From the NCBI GenBank assembly GCA_028706315.1, contig JAQWBP010000001.1, positions 72,206 through 136,205 on the forward strand: a stretch of 64,000 nucleotides of DNA. The letters run 5' to 3'. The translations under genes were made by a program, and so were the position numbers. Under the pieces are notes generated by a model, which did no database searches, was not told where the DNA came from, and saw only the letters and a list, made by a program, of their open reading frames with translations. Source of the DNA: Syntrophomonadaceae bacterium. Its GTDB lineage: Bacteria; Bacillota; Syntrophomonadia; Syntrophomonadales; Syntrophomonadaceae. This document shows, one piece after another, positions 1 to 8,922 of this stretch. The stretch's first letter is position 1, and every line of letters begins with the position of its first letter.

Positions 1-452
1 TTGCGGGAGTCAGGCACAGAATGGAAGAGGTGCCTGCGAAAAACGGTGTTTTGTATATTAATGATTCCAAAGCAACTAATCCAGAATCTGCGATTAAGGC
101 TATAAGCTCGTTTGTTCAGCCCATTATTCTTATTGCCGGAGGGAGAAATAAAGGTTCTAGTTTCACGAACTTCGCCAGTGTGATAAAAAATAAAGTAAAA
201 GATCTGGTGCTAGTAGGAGAAGCGCGTGAAGAGATTAAGAGAGCTGTCATCGAAGCTGGTTTTGTGAATATACATGAGGTAGAAGATTTCAATGCTGCAG
301 TTTTAAAAGCCATTGAACTTGCTGACACAGGTGATGTAGTTTTATTATCACCTGCATGTGCCAGCTGGGATATGTTTGATAACTATGAACAAAGAGGAGA
401 TCTTTTTTGCAAAATCGTCAACTCCATAAGCAGTAAACAGAATTATGCTTAG
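1..452 (+). CDS. murD: UDP-N-acetylmuramoylalanine--D-glutamate ligase (MurD), 3' part only
   Basis: C-terminal part of the cytoplasmic enzyme that adds D-glutamate to UDP-MurNAc-L-Ala in peptidoglycan synthesis. The frame is open from base 3 at the window edge, so the start and the N-terminal and ATP-binding domains lie upstream. The segment HRMEEV, then NDSKATNPES, and later SPACASWDMFDNYEQRG match the conserved C-terminal ligase domain of MurD. An ATG at 21 is internal, since the reading frame and family similarity continue upstream of it. ftsW follows after 23 bases, the usual division/cell-wall gene order. About 150 residues are visible out of the family's usual 450. Confidence 0.95.
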   Translation, partial: AGVRHRMEEVPAKNGVLYINDSKATNPESAIKAISSFVQPIILIAGGRNKGSSFTNFASVIKNKVKDLVLVGEAREEIKRAVIEAGFVNIHEVEDFNAAVLKAIELADTGDVVLLSPACASWDMFDNYEQRGDLFCKIVNSISSKQNYA

Positions 453-475
453 TTAAATGGGGGGGGATTAGAACA

Positions 476-1576
476 TTGAGATTGAAAAAAGGACCACCTG
501 ATTTTGTTCTATTTCTTACCGTACTTGCCCTTACAGCTATAGGATTAGTAATGGTATTCAGTGCAAGTGCTGTTACTGCTGGTGTTTGGTACAATGACCC
601 CTATCATTTTTTTAAACGCCAGCTATTATGGGCATGTGTAGGTATCATAGCTATGATTGTAGTAATGAAGCTGAACTATTTAAGGATTAAAGAGTTTGCC
701 TTGCCACTATTTATTATAGCCATGATATGCCTGGTATTGGTCGTAACCCCCCTGGGTATAGATGTAAAAGGGTCTAGTCGTTGGCTGGGGGTTGGGATAC
801 TACGGGTTTCGCCATCTGAATTGGCTAAAATAGGTGTGGTAATGTTTTTGGCCAAAACACTGGACGTTAAATTAGATAATATTACTTCTCTTAAAAACGG
901 CGTAGCCCCTTATATATTGCTCATTGCGTTAGTATGTGGGCTTATTATGCTGCAACCTGACCTGGGAACATCATTTGCCATTGCTGCTACGGTATTTTTC
1001 ATGCTGATGGTAGCCGGGGCCAGGTGGTCGCACCTAGGGATGATTGCCGCATCAGGGTTAGGGGTAGTAGCAGCTTTAATTGCAGTTGCTCCCTATCGAA
1101 TGGAAAGATTTATTGCTTTTCTTAATCCCTGGAAATATGCGCGTGATGAAGGGTTTCAAACTATACAGTCACTTTACGCTTTAGGTTCGGGTGGGCTTTT
1201 TGGTATGGGGCTCGGACGAAGTCGGCAAAAGTTTTTTTATCTTCCCGAACAGTATACTGATTTTATTTATTCCATTATTGGTGAAGAGTTAGGTTTTATA
1301 GGTACTTCTCTAGTTATAGCGTTATTTTTGTTATTTGCCTGGCGAGGGTTTAAAATAGCTATAAATGCTCCTGACACTTTTGGCAGTCTTCTGGCTGCAG
1401 GAATCACTATTATGATTATTTTTCAGGCCGTAATTAATATCGGAGTGGCATCAGGGGCTCTGCCGGTTACTGGTATTCCGTTACCCTTTATTAGCTATGG
1501 TGGATCATCATTATTATTTACTATGGTGGGAGTAGGACTTTTGCTTAATATTTCTCGATTCAGTTCATACAGATAA
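476..1576 (+). CDS. ftsW: FtsW/SpoVE family lipid II polymerase (SEDS glycosyltransferase)
   Basis: Polytopic membrane protein of 366 residues that polymerises lipid II into glycan strands at the division septum. Its position between murD and murG also fits the sporulation paralogue SpoVE, so the septal versus spore role is not settled by sequence alone. SEDS hallmarks are visible: QPDLGTS near residues 160-166, the loop ending YTDFIYSIIGEELGF with the family's essential aspartate near residue 261, and GIPLPFISYGGSS near the end. About ten hydrophobic segments are evident. The start is TTG, placed just after a G-rich ribosome site at about 460-467. Confidence 0.95.
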   Translation: MRLKKGPPDFVLFLTVLALTAIGLVMVFSASAVTAGVWYNDPYHFFKRQLLWACVGIIAMIVVMKLNYLRIKEFALPLFIIAMICLVLVVTPLGIDVKGSSRWLGVGILRVSPSELAKIGVVMFLAKTLDVKLDNITSLKNGVAPYILLIALVCGLIMLQPDLGTSFAIAATVFFMLMVAGARWSHLGMIAASGLGVVAALIAVAPYRMERFIAFLNPWKYARDEGFQTIQSLYALGSGGLFGMGLGRSRQKFFYLPEQYTDFIYSIIGEELGFIGTSLVIALFLLFAWRGFKIAINAPDTFGSLLAAGITIMIIFQAVINIGVASGALPVTGIPLPFISYGGSSLLFTMVGVGLLLNISRFSSYR

Positions 1577-1581
1577 AAGAG

Positions 1582-1634
1582 GTAAAGGGTAAGGCGTGAG
1601 GACTAGATATTATTCCTTACGCCTTACTTCTTAC
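1582..1634 (+). repeat. Imperfect hairpin element in the murG leader (family H, copy 1)
   Basis: Two 21-base arms (1582-1602 and 1614-1634) pair with four mismatches or wobbles around an 11-base loop. The core is TAAGGCGTGAGGA paired with TCCTTACGCCTTA. It ends nine bases before the murG ribosome site. A second, related hairpin with the same TAAGGCGTGAGGA core lies at 30996-31051 just before fliK, so this looks like a dispersed element rather than a gene-specific regulator. There is no T-tract, so it is not a normal intrinsic terminator. Confidence 0.7.
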
Positions 1635-1661
1635 TTTTGTATAAAGGAGCGACTTTTTATT

Positions 1662-2759
1662 ATGAAGGTCATTATCAGTGGTGGAGGAACAGGCGGGCAC
1701 ATATATCCCGCCCTGGCTATTGCACGAGGTATAAAGGAAAGATTACCAGATACAGAAGTATTATATGTCGGGACTAGAAAAGGAATGGAAAGCACCATAG
1801 TGCCGGCTAACGGATTTCAGTTCAAGTCTATAGATATTACGGGATTAGACCGCTCATCCATTATTAAAGCTTCGAAATCAATGCTGAAGTTTCCCGGGAG
1901 CATATTTCAGGCCTGGAATATTATAAGAGATTTTCAACCTGATATAATAGTTGGAACTGGCGGGTATGTTTCATTTCCGGTGCTTTTTGCCGGTACGTTT
2001 TTTCCGTGTAAAACATTTATACATGAGCAGAACGCTATGCCGGGAATTACCAACCGTAACCTGGCCAAAAGAGTTGACTGTACCATGTTAACCTTTGAAG
2101 AAGCAGCCCCTTACCTGCATGCCAGGCGCATAATAGTCACGGGATTACCAGTACGTAAAGAAATATTAGAAGTTAACCGGATCGAAGCCCGCAAGAAATT
2201 AGGATTTGATAATGATAACGGATTTACCCTGGTGGCATTTGGTGGTAGCAGGGGAGCTATGAGTATTAACCGGGCTATGCTTGGACTTATGGCAAGATAC
2301 CATAGGGAAAAAATGAATATTGTCTGGGTTACCGGTGAAAAAAATTATAATAGCGTAAAGGAAGAGCTGGGGCAGTATATAGATTTTAAAGCATTAAAAT
2401 GCCAGCTTAAACTGCTGCCTTATATGCATAATATGGAGGAAGCCCTTGCCGTAGCCGATCTGGTTGTATGCAGAGCAGGTGCCAGTACATTAAGTGAACT
2501 GGCTGTACTTGGTTTGCCTGCTATACTTATTCCTTATCCTTATGCAGCAGAGAATCACCAGGAGAAAAATGCCCGGGCTCTGCTAGGAAAAAAAGCAGCG
2601 GAGATGGTTATTGATGAATTCCTGGATGGAGATACTTTATATAACAAGATTGAAACATTACGTAAAGACCAATTACTCTTAAAAAGTATGAGTGAAAATA
2701 TACGCCGTGAAGCACGGCCAAAAGCGCTTGATGACATTTTGGATGTTATTTTAAATTAA
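1662..2759 (+). CDS. murG: UDP-N-acetylglucosamine--undecaprenyl-PP-MurNAc-pentapeptide transferase (MurG)
   Basis: Peripheral membrane glycosyltransferase that converts lipid I to lipid II on the cytoplasmic face; 365 residues, normal for the family. The N-terminus [17 protein letters not shown] carries the glycine-rich loop at residues 7-13, and [12 protein letters not shown] and [17 protein letters not shown] are typical MurG segments of the acceptor and UDP-GlcNAc domains. I chose the ATG at 1662 because AAAGGAG at 1643-1649 lies before it and it gives the canonical N-terminus. An upstream in-frame start at 1596 would translate the hairpin element and is unlikely. Confidence 0.96.
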   Translation: MKVIISGGGTGGHIYPALAIARGIKERLPDTEVLYVGTRKGMESTIVPANGFQFKSIDITGLDRSSIIKASKSMLKFPGSIFQAWNIIRDFQPDIIVGTGGYVSFPVLFAGTFFPCKTFIHEQNAMPGITNRNLAKRVDCTMLTFEEAAPYLHARRIIVTGLPVRKEILEVNRIEARKKLGFDNDNGFTLVAFGGSRGAMSINRAMLGLMARYHREKMNIVWVTGEKNYNSVKEELGQYIDFKALKCQLKLLPYMHNMEEALAVADLVVCRAGASTLSELAVLGLPAILIPYPYAAENHQEKNARALLGKKAAEMVIDEFLDGDTLYNKIETLRKDQLLLKSMSENIRREARPKALDDILDVILN

Positions 2760-2842
2760 ATTTGATTAATTAGAAAATACTCTTGGCAACCCCATTTTAG
2801 ACGCGGATTACCGCGGATTTTTCAAGGAATTGCGCGGCTTCA

Positions 2843-2925
2843 TTTGGTGCTAAAATGAAGAAAAATATGGAGTGACCTTAATAGTGAGCAATAGCGAACA
2901 TCAGTTGTATCCGCAAAGTATATTT
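2843..2925 (+). repeat. Diverged dispersed element, about 85 bp (family R, copy 1)
   Basis: Part of the 264-base gap between murG and murC. The core GTGAGCAATAGCGAACATCA nearly equals GTGAGCTATAGCGAACATCA of the element before flhA (41892-41987), and matching bases extend on both sides to a TTTGG-like left end and a GTA-ATT-like right end. A third copy lies inverted at 30285-30375. The left half of this gap also holds CATTTTAG and CTAAAATG as inverted repeats (about 2793 and 2850) around CG-rich repeats of GCGGATT. I see no coding potential in the gap. Confidence 0.6.
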
Positions 2926-3023
2926 CCACCTAGGGGACAGGCTGTGAGATATGTAACCACTTTTATTAATTGTGCATACTATAGAGTGTAATTATCAAAT
3001 AATTTTATGAAGGAGTTGAGGAA

Positions 3024-4391
3024 ATGGCCACCGCATCAGAACAATGGATTCATATGGTTGGTATAGCAGGAGCTGGAATGAGCGGTATAGCCAGGGTACT
3101 ATTGCAAAGGGGTTATAAGATTAGTGGTTCAGATTTGCAATGTAATAGTATTACACAAAACCTTAGAGAATTAGGAATTGAAATATATACAGGTCATTCT
3201 TCCTCTAACATCAAGGAAGGGGTGGATTTGCTAGTTATTTCATCGGCAATTCCGGAGAATAACCCTGAAGTTAAGTTAGCCAGAGATAGAAATATTCCAG
3301 TAATGAAAAGGGGACGGATGCTGGCTAACCTGGTTAATGATATGCAAGGAATTGCGGTTGCAGGCGCCCATGGCAAAACGACAACAACATCTATGCTTTA
3401 TATGGTACTTAATAATTGCGATATTGATCCCACATTTATTATAGGTGGCGAGTTACAAAATAGTGACATAAATGCCCGGCTGGGAAAGAGTGAATATGCT
3501 GTTGTTGAGGCTGACGAAAGTGATGCTTCGTTTCTAGAGATAAATCCTTATATTGCCATAGTGACTAATATAGAAGATGACCATCTTGATTATTACAAGA
3601 CCTTTGATAACCTTAGAAATGCATTTATTACTTATATTAATGGAGTTAAGCCAGGTGGATTTGCCCTGGTGTATGGAGAAGACGATTGTATAAAATCTAT
3701 AATTAAAGAAGTCCACACACGAGTAATTACTTATGGAGAAGATACCGGTAACGACTATTATATGACCAACTGGAAACCTGTGGGGATGGGGTCTTCTTGG
3801 GATGCTTTTCATAATGGTAAACATATCGGTAGATTCGAATTATCAGTACCGGGAAAACATAATGCGTTGAATGCTCTGGCAAATATTGCAATCGCTGTGG
3901 AACTGGGCCTGGATATTAAAAAAACGCAAGAGGCAATTAAGAGCTTCAGCGGTACTAAGCGTCGTTTTCAAGTAATAGGGCAAAAGCGTAATATAGTAAT
4001 TGTTGACGACTATGCACATCATCCTACTGAAATAAGAGCAACTATTGATGCTGCCAACAATTTCCACGATAACAGGGTTATAATCATCTTTCAACCACAC
4101 AGGTATTCACGTACGAAAATACTGGGCACACAATTGGGCGAAGCTTTTCAAAAAGCTGATCAGGTAATTATTACTGATATTTATGCAGCTGGCGAAAAAC
4201 CGATTCCTGGAGTCAGTAGTGAAAACATATATAAAGCAGCTAATAACATTGGCTGTAATGCAATGTATATCCATTCATGTAATGAAATTGAGAATTATTT
4301 ATTAAATAATGTAAAGGAAAATGATCTGGTTATAACGATGGGTGCTGGAGACATATGGAAAGTAGGGCAGAGATTACTTGAAAAGCTTTAG
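3024..4391 (+). CDS. murC: UDP-N-acetylmuramate--L-alanine ligase (MurC)
   Basis: Cytoplasmic ATP-dependent ligase adding L-alanine to UDP-MurNAc, the first step of the stem peptide; 455 residues, full length. N-terminal Rossmann motif GIAGAGMSGIA (about 13-23), P-loop GAHGKTTTTS (about 114-123), the central EADESDASF segment and C-terminal VDDYAHHPTEI and FQPHRYSRT are all MurC signatures. The ATG at 3024 follows AAGGAGTTGAGG. It lies after a wide repeat-containing gap and ends 39 bases before murA. In many Firmicutes murB lies close to murC; it is not here. Confidence 0.97.
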   Translation: MATASEQWIHMVGIAGAGMSGIARVLLQRGYKISGSDLQCNSITQNLRELGIEIYTGHSSSNIKEGVDLLVISSAIPENNPEVKLARDRNIPVMKRGRMLANLVNDMQGIAVAGAHGKTTTTSMLYMVLNNCDIDPTFIIGGELQNSDINARLGKSEYAVVEADESDASFLEINPYIAIVTNIEDDHLDYYKTFDNLRNAFITYINGVKPGGFALVYGEDDCIKSIIKEVHTRVITYGEDTGNDYYMTNWKPVGMGSSWDAFHNGKHIGRFELSVPGKHNALNALANIAIAVELGLDIKKTQEAIKSFSGTKRRFQVIGQKRNIVIVDDYAHHPTEIRATIDAANNFHDNRVIIIFQPHRYSRTKILGTQLGEAFQKADQVIITDIYAAGEKPIPGVSSENIYKAANNIGCNAMYIHSCNEIENYLLNNVKENDLVITMGAGDIWKVGQRLLEKL

Positions 4392-4430
4392 AATCTGTCC
4401 CACAGGCATAATCCTGTCGGAGGTGTTGAC

Positions 4431-5687
4431 TTGGAACGTTTGTCTATCAGGGGGAGTATACCACTAAAGGGGCATGTATCTATCAGTGGTTCGAAAAATG
4501 CTATTCTTCCTATAATGGCTGCCAGTCTTTTATCCTCAGACGAAGTAGTTTTATCTGGAGTCCCGGATTTAGAAGATATAAAAGTTATGTCAGATGTTTT
4601 AAGAATACTGGGGGCAAAAGTTAGTAGAGAAGCTGATGTATTAATAATTGACAGCAGCACAGTAAATTCACACGAAATTCCCGAATTTGTTTCCCGCAAA
4701 ATGCGAGCTTCAAATCTGGTTATGGGGGCAATGTTAGGTCGGTTTCAAAAGGCCAAAATTGCCTATCCCGGAGGTTGTGCAATTGGATCCAGGCCAATGG
4801 ATTTACACTTAAAGGGTTTCAGAAACCTGGGTTTTGAAATAAATGAAGAATATGGTTTTATGGAAGGTAATGGTAACAACGTAACTGGCAAAGAAATACT
4901 ACTAGACTTCCCTAGTGTCGGCGCCACCGAAAATATAATGATGGCAGCCTCACTAATACCCGGAAATACTATCATTAGAAATGCAGCTCGAGAACCGGAA
5001 ATCATCGATCTGCAAAATTTCCTTAATCGTATGGGAGCCAAAATAAGAGGAGCAGGTTTAGATACTATTCGTATTGAGGGGACTAAACGTATGGGTGGAG
5101 TCCAGCATACAGTGATACCTGATCGTATTGAAGCGGGGACATTTATGGTTGCTGCTGCTATTACAAAAGGCGATGTTTATATCGAGAACGTTGTGCTTGA
5201 ACATATACAGCCAGTAATAGCCAAGCTTCGTGAAATTGGGGTAGAAGTCATGCCTTCTAATTCAACAATAAGAGTAGTTGGTACAGGAAAATACAGATCT
5301 ACAGATATTAAAACCATGCCATATCCAGGTTTTCCCACGGATATGCAACCGCAGATGATGGCTTTATTATCAACTGTTAAAGGTACCAGTATAATTGTTG
5401 AAACTATTTTTGAAAATCGGTTTATGCATGTACAGGAATTGAGACGTATGGGTGCTGATATAAAAGTTGAAGGCAGAGTTAGTATAATGAAAGGGAAAAA
5501 CCACCTGGAAGGGGCTTCGGTAGAAGCAACTGATTTGAGAGCTGGTGCAGCATTAATACTGGCTGGTTTATTTGCTGAAGGTGAGACAGAGATCAGCAGG
5601 ATCGAACATATTGATCGAGGCTATGATAGTATTCATACGAAACTTAAAAGCCTGGGAGCTAATATCAAGCGGGGGCTGAAGTCTTAA
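4431..5687 (+). CDS. murA: UDP-N-acetylglucosamine 1-carboxyvinyltransferase (MurA)
   Basis: Cytoplasmic enzyme transferring enolpyruvate from PEP to UDP-GlcNAc, the committed step of peptidoglycan synthesis and the fosfomycin target; 418 residues. SGSKNAILPIMAA near the N-terminus supplies the conserved Lys-Asn pair. PGGCAIGSRPMDLH at about 113-126 carries the catalytic cysteine (about C116), so the enzyme should be fosfomycin-sensitive by that residue. The start is TTG at 4431 after GGAGGTG at 4419-4425. The coding end forms part of a terminator stem, so the murD-ftsW-murG-murC-murA unit probably stops here. Confidence 0.97.
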   Translation: MERLSIRGSIPLKGHVSISGSKNAILPIMAASLLSSDEVVLSGVPDLEDIKVMSDVLRILGAKVSREADVLIIDSSTVNSHEIPEFVSRKMRASNLVMGAMLGRFQKAKIAYPGGCAIGSRPMDLHLKGFRNLGFEINEEYGFMEGNGNNVTGKEILLDFPSVGATENIMMAASLIPGNTIIRNAAREPEIIDLQNFLNRMGAKIRGAGLDTIRIEGTKRMGGVQHTVIPDRIEAGTFMVAAAITKGDVYIENVVLEHIQPVIAKLREIGVEVMPSNSTIRVVGTGKYRSTDIKTMPYPGFPTDMQPQMMALLSTVKGTSIIVETIFENRFMHVQELRRMGADIKVEGRVSIMKGKNHLEGASVEATDLRAGAALILAGLFAEGETEISRIEHIDRGYDSIHTKLKSLGANIKRGLKS

Positions 5688-5708
5688 GACTATCAGCCTC
5701 TTTCGTTC
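5672..5708 (+). terminator. Intrinsic terminator overlapping the murA stop codon
   Basis: GGGGCTGAAGTC (5672-5683) pairs with GACTATCAGCCTC (5688-5700) with one bulge and one G-U pair. The loop TTAA contains part of the murA stop, and TTTCGTTC follows. The weak T-tract makes termination possibly incomplete. Confidence 0.65.
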
Positions 5709-5745
5709 ATAAGCTTTATTTTGTAATGATTTTGTAACAAATTTT

Positions 5746-5754
5746 TGCTATAAT
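5746..5754 (+). promoter_or_regulatory. Putative extended -10 promoter for the ftsQ-ftsZ unit
   Basis: TGCTATAAT is a perfect extended -10 element (TGn plus TATAAT). There is no good -35 at 17 bases, although TTGTAA occurs twice upstream (5721 and 5732). It lies 35 bases before the ftsQ start and directly after the murA terminator, which suits a separate transcription unit. Confidence 0.55.
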
Positions 5755-5788
5755 TTTCACAGTAATTATGGGGATAGGAGACTAGAAA

Positions 5789-6520
5789 ATGTCTCGGAAA
5801 TTTTTTAGCTATTCTATGTTAATTTTTATTATACTAGTTTGTTCTTATCTTTTTCTACATAGTTCTTTTTTTAATGTTGATAAACTTTATGTAACCGGTT
5901 TAGAAAAAGTATCCAGGGAAGAAATAACTTCTCTTAGTGGATTGTGTAAGGGTGTAAATATTTTTGAAATAAATAGCAACTTGTGTTCTAGGTCTATAGA
6001 AATTCATCCCATGATTAAAAGTGCTAAAATAGTAAGGCATTTACCCAGAAAAATCGAAGTGCAAGTGGTAGAGAGAAACGTATGGGCTGTTATTCCTTAT
6101 CATAATAGCTTTTTATGCGTTGATGAGGATGGTATATGCATAGATAAACTCAGTTCTTTTCCTGCTGCGGATTGCCCTGTTGTGATAACCATGGATGCTT
6201 TACCGGGGCGAGTTAACCTTGGACAGGCAGTTCAAGCAGCAGGGGTTAAGATGGCTAAAAAGGTATGGGATGCGTTATCGGTAAAAAGTAGACCCCAGGT
6301 ATCTGATATTCATTTTATAAATAAAACCGAAGAAATAGTTATCTACACTACCAACGGTACTGAGGTTAAGTTTGGTAGTGATGAAAGACTTGCAGATAAG
6401 GCTACTTTTGTTGATCAAGTAATAGAGATAGAAAATGACATGGATAAAAAGGGTATAGATGTACTACAATATGTTGATTTAAGATTTCGGGGACAACCTG
6501 TCGTTAAGACTGCCCCATAG
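5789..6520 (+). CDS. ftsQ: Cell division protein FtsQ/DivIB
   Basis: Bitopic division protein of 243 residues that links FtsL/FtsB-type partners and septal synthases. A short cytoplasmic tail is followed by one membrane segment (about residues 6-26). A POTRA-like domain then begins with FFNVDKLYVTGLEKVSREEI and runs into a FtsQ domain containing HPMIKSAKIVRHLPRKIEVQVVER-type sequence. The C-terminus has the DLRFRGQPVV pattern usual for FtsQ. ATG at 5789 follows GGGGATAGGAG. Called FtsQ/DivIB by architecture and position before ftsA and ftsZ. Confidence 0.9.
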   Translation: MSRKFFSYSMLIFIILVCSYLFLHSSFFNVDKLYVTGLEKVSREEITSLSGLCKGVNIFEINSNLCSRSIEIHPMIKSAKIVRHLPRKIEVQVVERNVWAVIPYHNSFLCVDEDGICIDKLSSFPAADCPVVITMDALPGRVNLGQAVQAAGVKMAKKVWDALSVKSRPQVSDIHFINKTEEIVIYTTNGTEVKFGSDERLADKATFVDQVIEIENDMDKKGIDVLQYVDLRFRGQPVVKTAP

Positions 6521-6531
6521 AAGGTGATAAA

Positions 6532-7251
6532 ATGCGCAGTAAAGGTGCTCAAGTCTCAATAGCAGTTGTTTGTCTGGTACTGGGCATAATGCTAGCAGTA
6601 CAGTTTAAAACAACTCAGAGTCTGAATACAGACTTGGTACCAGCCAGGGTTGAAGAGTTAACCCAAAAACTAAATACAGTTACTAACGAAAGAGATACTC
6701 TTGGTGAAGAGGTACTATCTTTGCGAGAAAAGTTAAAAAATGTGCGTGAAGATAACCAGGCTATGGCCGATTTACAGGAGGAACTCCAGAAGGCCAATAT
6801 GGTTGCTGGGCTAGTTTCCTTAGAAGGGCCTGGTGTTATAGTTACTTTAAATGATAGTACGCGTAATCTTCAGGCAGGTGAAAATTCCAATGCTTTAATT
6901 ATTCACGATTCTGACTTGTTAATGGTTGTTAATGAATTAAAGGCATCTGGTGCGGAGGCTATATCGATAAATGGAGAACGTTTGACCTCAATGTCAGAAA
7001 TTCGTTGTGCTGGTACCCTTATTTTGGTCAACTGGGCTAAAATTGGTCCACCATTTGAGATTAAAGCTATCGGTAACCCGGATATGCTTGAAAGCGGCCT
7101 GCTTATTAAAAATGGATTTGTCGAGTCTCTAAAATACCTGGGGATTCAGGTTCATATTCAAAAGTCCGAAGAAGTTGAAATCCCCGCATACAGTGGTCGC
7201 ATGGACTTTACATTTGCCAAGCCGTTACAATATAAAGAAAAGGCGGAATAA
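6532..7251 (+). CDS. DUF881 family protein (YlxW/YlxX-like), membrane-anchored
   Basis: 239 residues: one N-terminal membrane segment (about 7-24), a coiled-coil stretch (about 38-90), then the DUF881 domain with ALIIHDSDLLMVVNELKASG, INGERLTSMSEIRCAG and PPFEIKAIGNP. The family is common between ftsQ and ftsA in Firmicutes; its function is not established, though location suggests a division or envelope role. ATG at 6532 follows GAAGGTG. It is followed three bases later by sbp, so the two are probably translationally coupled. Confidence 0.88.
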   Translation: MRSKGAQVSIAVVCLVLGIMLAVQFKTTQSLNTDLVPARVEELTQKLNTVTNERDTLGEEVLSLREKLKNVREDNQAMADLQEELQKANMVAGLVSLEGPGVIVTLNDSTRNLQAGENSNALIIHDSDLLMVVNELKASGAEAISINGERLTSMSEIRCAGTLILVNWAKIGPPFEIKAIGNPDMLESGLLIKNGFVESLKYLGIQVHIQKSEEVEIPAYSGRMDFTFAKPLQYKEKAE

Positions 7252-7254
7252 GAT

Positions 7255-7590
7255 ATGTGGTTGCTTGTTATTTTCTGTTTACTAGTCGGAATGATTATAG
7301 GCTTTCAAATGCCGGTATTACTGCCACTTGTTTATGCAAAATATATGTCCATAGCTGTTTTGGCTGCTTTGGACGCAGTTTTTGGTGGAATTAGAGCTTA
7401 TATGGAAGATGGCTTTGATAACACGATTTTTATAAGTGGATTTGTAGTTAATACGCTTTTAGCCGCAGGACTTGCCTATTTAGGTGACCGACTAGGTGTA
7501 GAGCTATATCTAGCGGCAGTAGTTGTATTCGGGGTGAGGTTATTCCAAAATCTAGGCATAATACGTCGATATCTATTGAAAAAATACTAA
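7255..7590 (+). CDS. sbp: Small basic protein Sbp (DUF1290), membrane protein
   Basis: 111-residue polytopic protein with three to four hydrophobic segments. The conserved core ALDAVFGGIRAYMEDGFDN and the end LFQNLGIIRRYL match the small basic protein family (DUF1290) found between the DUF881 gene and ftsA in Bacillus and Clostridia. Function unknown; inferred division or envelope link from constant location. ATG at 7255 follows the upstream stop after 3 bases. The gap to ftsA is 84 bases with nothing but the ftsA ribosome site. Confidence 0.88.
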   Translation: MWLLVIFCLLVGMIIGFQMPVLLPLVYAKYMSIAVLAALDAVFGGIRAYMEDGFDNTIFISGFVVNTLLAAGLAYLGDRLGVELYLAAVVVFGVRLFQNLGIIRRYLLKKY

Positions 7591-7660
7591 ATAAAAATTC
7601 GCTAGTAAAGAGGAAAATCAAGTCTTTTGTTGTATTTCTATTTATGAGTTTTTAACAGCA

Positions 7661-7677
7661 AGAGGTGCGATAAAATT
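7661..7677 (+). promoter_or_regulatory. Ribosome site and ATT start of ftsA
   Basis: AGAGGTG (7661-7667) is followed after seven bases by ATT (7675-7677), then AAG AAA AGG. No ATG, GTG or TTG exists in this frame between the upstream stop (7645-7647) and the GTG at 7786, which is too far inside the protein. AGAGGTG is the same ribosome-site core used before topA and sigG in this window. Confidence 0.75.
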
Positions 7678-8904
7678 AAGAAAAGGAATATTGTAGTCAG
7701 TCTGGATGTTGGAACTAGTACTACAAAAGTAGCCCTTGCCGAGATACACCATTACGATGATATTAATATACTAGGAGTAGCGCAGGTGCCTTCACTGGGA
7801 TTGCGCAAAGGGAATATAATTGATATCGAAAGCACTGCCAAAGCTATCGATAATTGCCTAAACGATCTGGAAAGATTAACTGGAGTACCAATATATAGCA
7901 CAATCGCTGGATTTTCTGGGACAAGTATTTCTGCTATAAATAATCACGCAGTAGTAGCGGTAGGAAATCCCAATAATGAGATTACTGCAGAAGATAAAGA
8001 AAGGGTTATTCATTCTGCCCGTAATGTAGCCCTACCACCAGACAAAACTGTTATTCAGATAATTGAGCGACAGTATATAGTAGATGGTTATGATGGCGTA
8101 AAAGACCCGGTAGGAATGGTGGGCAGCAGGTTAGAAGCGGAAGTGACCATTATTATCGCTGCTACGGCAGCCATTCAAAATATGCAAAGAAGTACCCAGC
8201 GGATAAACCTGCAACTTAGTAACATTGTCTATAATCCTTTATTAGTTAGTGAAACAGTTTTATTACCTGCGGAAAAAGAAATGGGCGTAGTATTGATGGA
8301 TATTGGCGCAGGCACTATAGACATAAGCTTTTTTGCAGCAGGAAGTATTCTATATACATCTGTCCTGCCTGTGGGCGGAGAATATATAACTAAAGATTTG
8401 GCGATTGTACTTAGAACATCACTTGAGGAAGCAGCTAGAATAAAAAAAGATTATGGTATTGCGAGCCCGGAGATGGCCGACAGTAGTACCCTAATAGAAG
8501 TGCGGAATATCCAGGGAAAAGAGGTAAAACAGGTATCTCAGGAAGTAGTCTCAGAAATAATTAATGCCAGGGTTGTTGAAATTATCGAAATGATTTATGC
8601 TGAACTAAACCAGTTTGAATGTTGGGATCGGATTCCGGGTGGAATTGTCTTAACTGGAGGAGGAGCCGAGCTAGCAGGAATAACAGGGGTAATGGAGAAA
8701 TACTTAAATGTTCCGGTACGGTTGGGAGTTCCGGATAACTTGAGGGGGATTCCGGCTGATTTTAGCCGGCCGAGGAATGCGTCTGTGCTTGGTGGTTTGG
8801 TTTATTCAGCTAAGAACTTAGAGATTGCATATGATGAAGAAGGTCAGGGCTTAACCAGCATTTTTAATAGAATATCTTATTGGTTTATAGATTTATTCAG
8901 GTAG
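7675..8904 (+). CDS. ftsA: Cell division protein FtsA (actin-like), probable ATT start
   Basis: Actin-family ATPase that tethers FtsZ to the membrane. From ATT at 7675 the protein is 409 residues, the normal length. Its N-terminus, KKRNIVVSLDVGTSTTKVAL, is the FtsA phosphate-1 loop, which a start at GTG 7786 would remove. Further signatures are MDIGAGTIDISFF (phosphate-2), GGEYITKDLAIVL (1C domain boundary) and IVLTGGGAELAG (adenosine site). The C-terminus has RISYWFIDLF, an amphipathic membrane-targeting helix. Either a rare ATT initiation codon is used or the base is a sequencing or assembly error. ftsZ starts 18 bases after the stop. Confidence 0.93.
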   Translation: MKKRNIVVSLDVGTSTTKVALAEIHHYDDINILGVAQVPSLGLRKGNIIDIESTAKAIDNCLNDLERLTGVPIYSTIAGFSGTSISAINNHAVVAVGNPNNEITAEDKERVIHSARNVALPPDKTVIQIIERQYIVDGYDGVKDPVGMVGSRLEAEVTIIIAATAAIQNMQRSTQRINLQLSNIVYNPLLVSETVLLPAEKEMGVVLMDIGAGTIDISFFAAGSILYTSVLPVGGEYITKDLAIVLRTSLEEAARIKKDYGIASPEMADSSTLIEVRNIQGKEVKQVSQEVVSEIINARVVEIIEMIYAELNQFECWDRIPGGIVLTGGGAELAGITGVMEKYLNVPVRLGVPDNLRGIPADFSRPRNASVLGGLVYSAKNLEIAYDEEGQGLTSIFNRISYWFIDLFR

Positions 8905-8922
8905 GGCAGAGGAGGTTTTTGA

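Noticed and set aside
1596-1661. Longer murG start at 1596
   Set aside because: It would translate the hairpin element and gives an N-terminus unlike MurG; ATG 1662 has a ribosome site.
7645-7790. Frameshift or truncated ftsA with start at GTG 7786
   Set aside because: Reading continues in one frame from ATT 7675 with the full conserved N-terminus, so no frameshift is needed and 7786 is internal.
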